From Armatimonadota bacterium (GTDB taxonomy: Bacteria; Armatimonadota; Zipacnadia; Zipacnadales; FEN-943): a stretch of 5,280 nucleotides of DNA. Position numbers and translations under genes: made by a program. The stretch's first letter is position 1, and each line of letters opens with the position of its first letter. The notes below the pieces were generated by a model. That model made no database searches. It was not told the DNA's origin and worked only from the letters and a program-made list of their open reading frames with translations. Positions 4,960 to 5,280 of the stretch are shown here, one piece after another. Where the stretch lies: positions 1 through 5,280 of the forward strand of contig JANZZA010000066.1 in NCBI GenBank assembly GCA_026419655.1, read 5' to 3'.

Positions 4960-5280
4960 CTACAAGGCCAAACGGCGAACCGTTGCCCTAGCCGCCAAAG
5001 AGCCGGCCAGAACGCCCCCCACTAGGCTCACAACGAGCGACACGCCCACCACCGTCCACAGCACCGACAGAGGAGTGGGTGCCTCCTCTTCGCTCTCAAC
5101 GGGCACGGGCCTCTCCTTGCCTGGCGCCGTTTCCCCGGACGGTTTTTCCGGCTCCGTTGGGCCAAAAGAAACGCTGTAGCCAACCTTGTTTCCGTCGAGG
5201 AACTTACAGATTTCCTCCGCCGGTATGGCAAACCCAACCTTTTCCGCGCCGGCGGCGACCATTGTGTTCATGCCTATAAC
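4960..5280 (-). CDS. HtrA/trypsin-like serine protease, C-terminal part with membrane anchor (5' end outside window)
   Basis: The frame is open to the window edge; the visible 106 residues start V-I-G and continue MNTMVAAGAEKVGFAIPAEE. This is the final strand and helix region of HtrA/DegP-type chymotrypsin-fold proteases, where a GxNT stretch and GFAIP shape the substrate pocket. The catalytic His, Asp and Ser lie upstream, outside the window. No PDZ domain follows. Instead there is a Pro/Glu-rich linker (about 40-69), then one membrane helix (about 70-95, LSVLWTVVGVSLVVSLVGGV) and a short basic end (ARATVRRLAL). The protein is therefore a membrane-tethered protease. It is the upstream neighbour of the Ubl gene on the same strand and may be the first visible gene of the operon. 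The TAG stop may be premature, because the frame continues into a plausible cytosolic tail. Its part in the Ubl pathway is unknown. Confidence 0.85.
   Translation of the reverse strand, partial: VIGMNTMVAAGAEKVGFAIPAEEICKFLDGNKVGYSVSFGPTEPEKPSGETAPGKERPVPVESEEEAPTPLSVLWTVVGVSLVVSLVGGVLAGSLAARATVRRLAL

Noticed and set aside
193..4962. Stop codon reassignment (TAA/TAG read as an amino acid)
   Set aside because: TAG ends the Ubl gene at its overlap with E1, TAA ends E1 and E2 where expected, and TGA ends JAB and RING, so all three codons act as stops here. Two local mutations or errors explain the interruptions better.
1..5280. tRNA, rRNA, CRISPR array or riboswitch
   Set aside because: No regularly spaced repeats, cloverleaf-like stretches or long non-coding region were seen; nearly all of the window is coding on the minus strand.

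Overview
This is a GC-rich bacterial window, probably from a metagenome contig. Strong Shine-Dalgarno sequences, tightly packed genes and an HtrA-type protease point to a bacterium. The protein styles (zinc ribbon plus membrane domain, glycine-zipper membrane proteins, Pro-rich linkers) resemble Planctomycetota, Chloroflexota, Armatimonadota or related environmental lineages, but I cannot place it further. All convincing genes are on the minus strand and read from high to low coordinates. The first 20 bases are a leftover Tn5/Nextera sequencing adaptor, so the real sequence begins at base 21 and the contig breaks there.

Layout in transcription order: (1) the C-terminal end of an HtrA/trypsin-like serine protease with a C-terminal membrane anchor, cut by the window edge (4960-5280), followed by an in-frame acidic tail beyond a TAG stop (4882-4959); (2) a YukD/EsaB-like ubiquitin-like protein (4567-4848); (3) an E1-like ThiF-fold activating enzyme with an extra zinc ribbon (3329-4567); (4) a JAMM/JAB metallopeptidase fused to a transmembrane helix, a coiled coil and a LysM-like domain (2290-3336); (5) an E2-like conjugating enzyme with intact HPN and catalytic Cys (1651-2241); (6) a membrane protein with a zinc ribbon and a prokaryotic RING-type finger, the candidate E3 (688-1500); (7) a glycine-rich multi-pass membrane protein (193-660) whose frame continues past a TAA stop to the adaptor (21-192).

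Together these form a complete five-part ubiquitin-like conjugation set (Ubl, E1, E2, RING-type E3, JAB deconjugase) in one bacterial operon. Systems of this kind are known from comparative genomics, but full E1-E2-RING-JAB-Ubl sets are rare in bacteria. The less expected features are the heavy membrane association (four of the seven proteins have transmembrane helices), a deconjugase that may reach the cell wall through LysM, and short acidic-hydrophobic motifs resembling SUMO-interacting motifs that recur in several of the proteins and could be docking sites for the Ubl. Both outer membrane-protein genes look interrupted by a single in-frame stop codon. The 150-bp gap between the E2 and RING genes carries IS-like inverted repeats and may be a small decayed mobile element.
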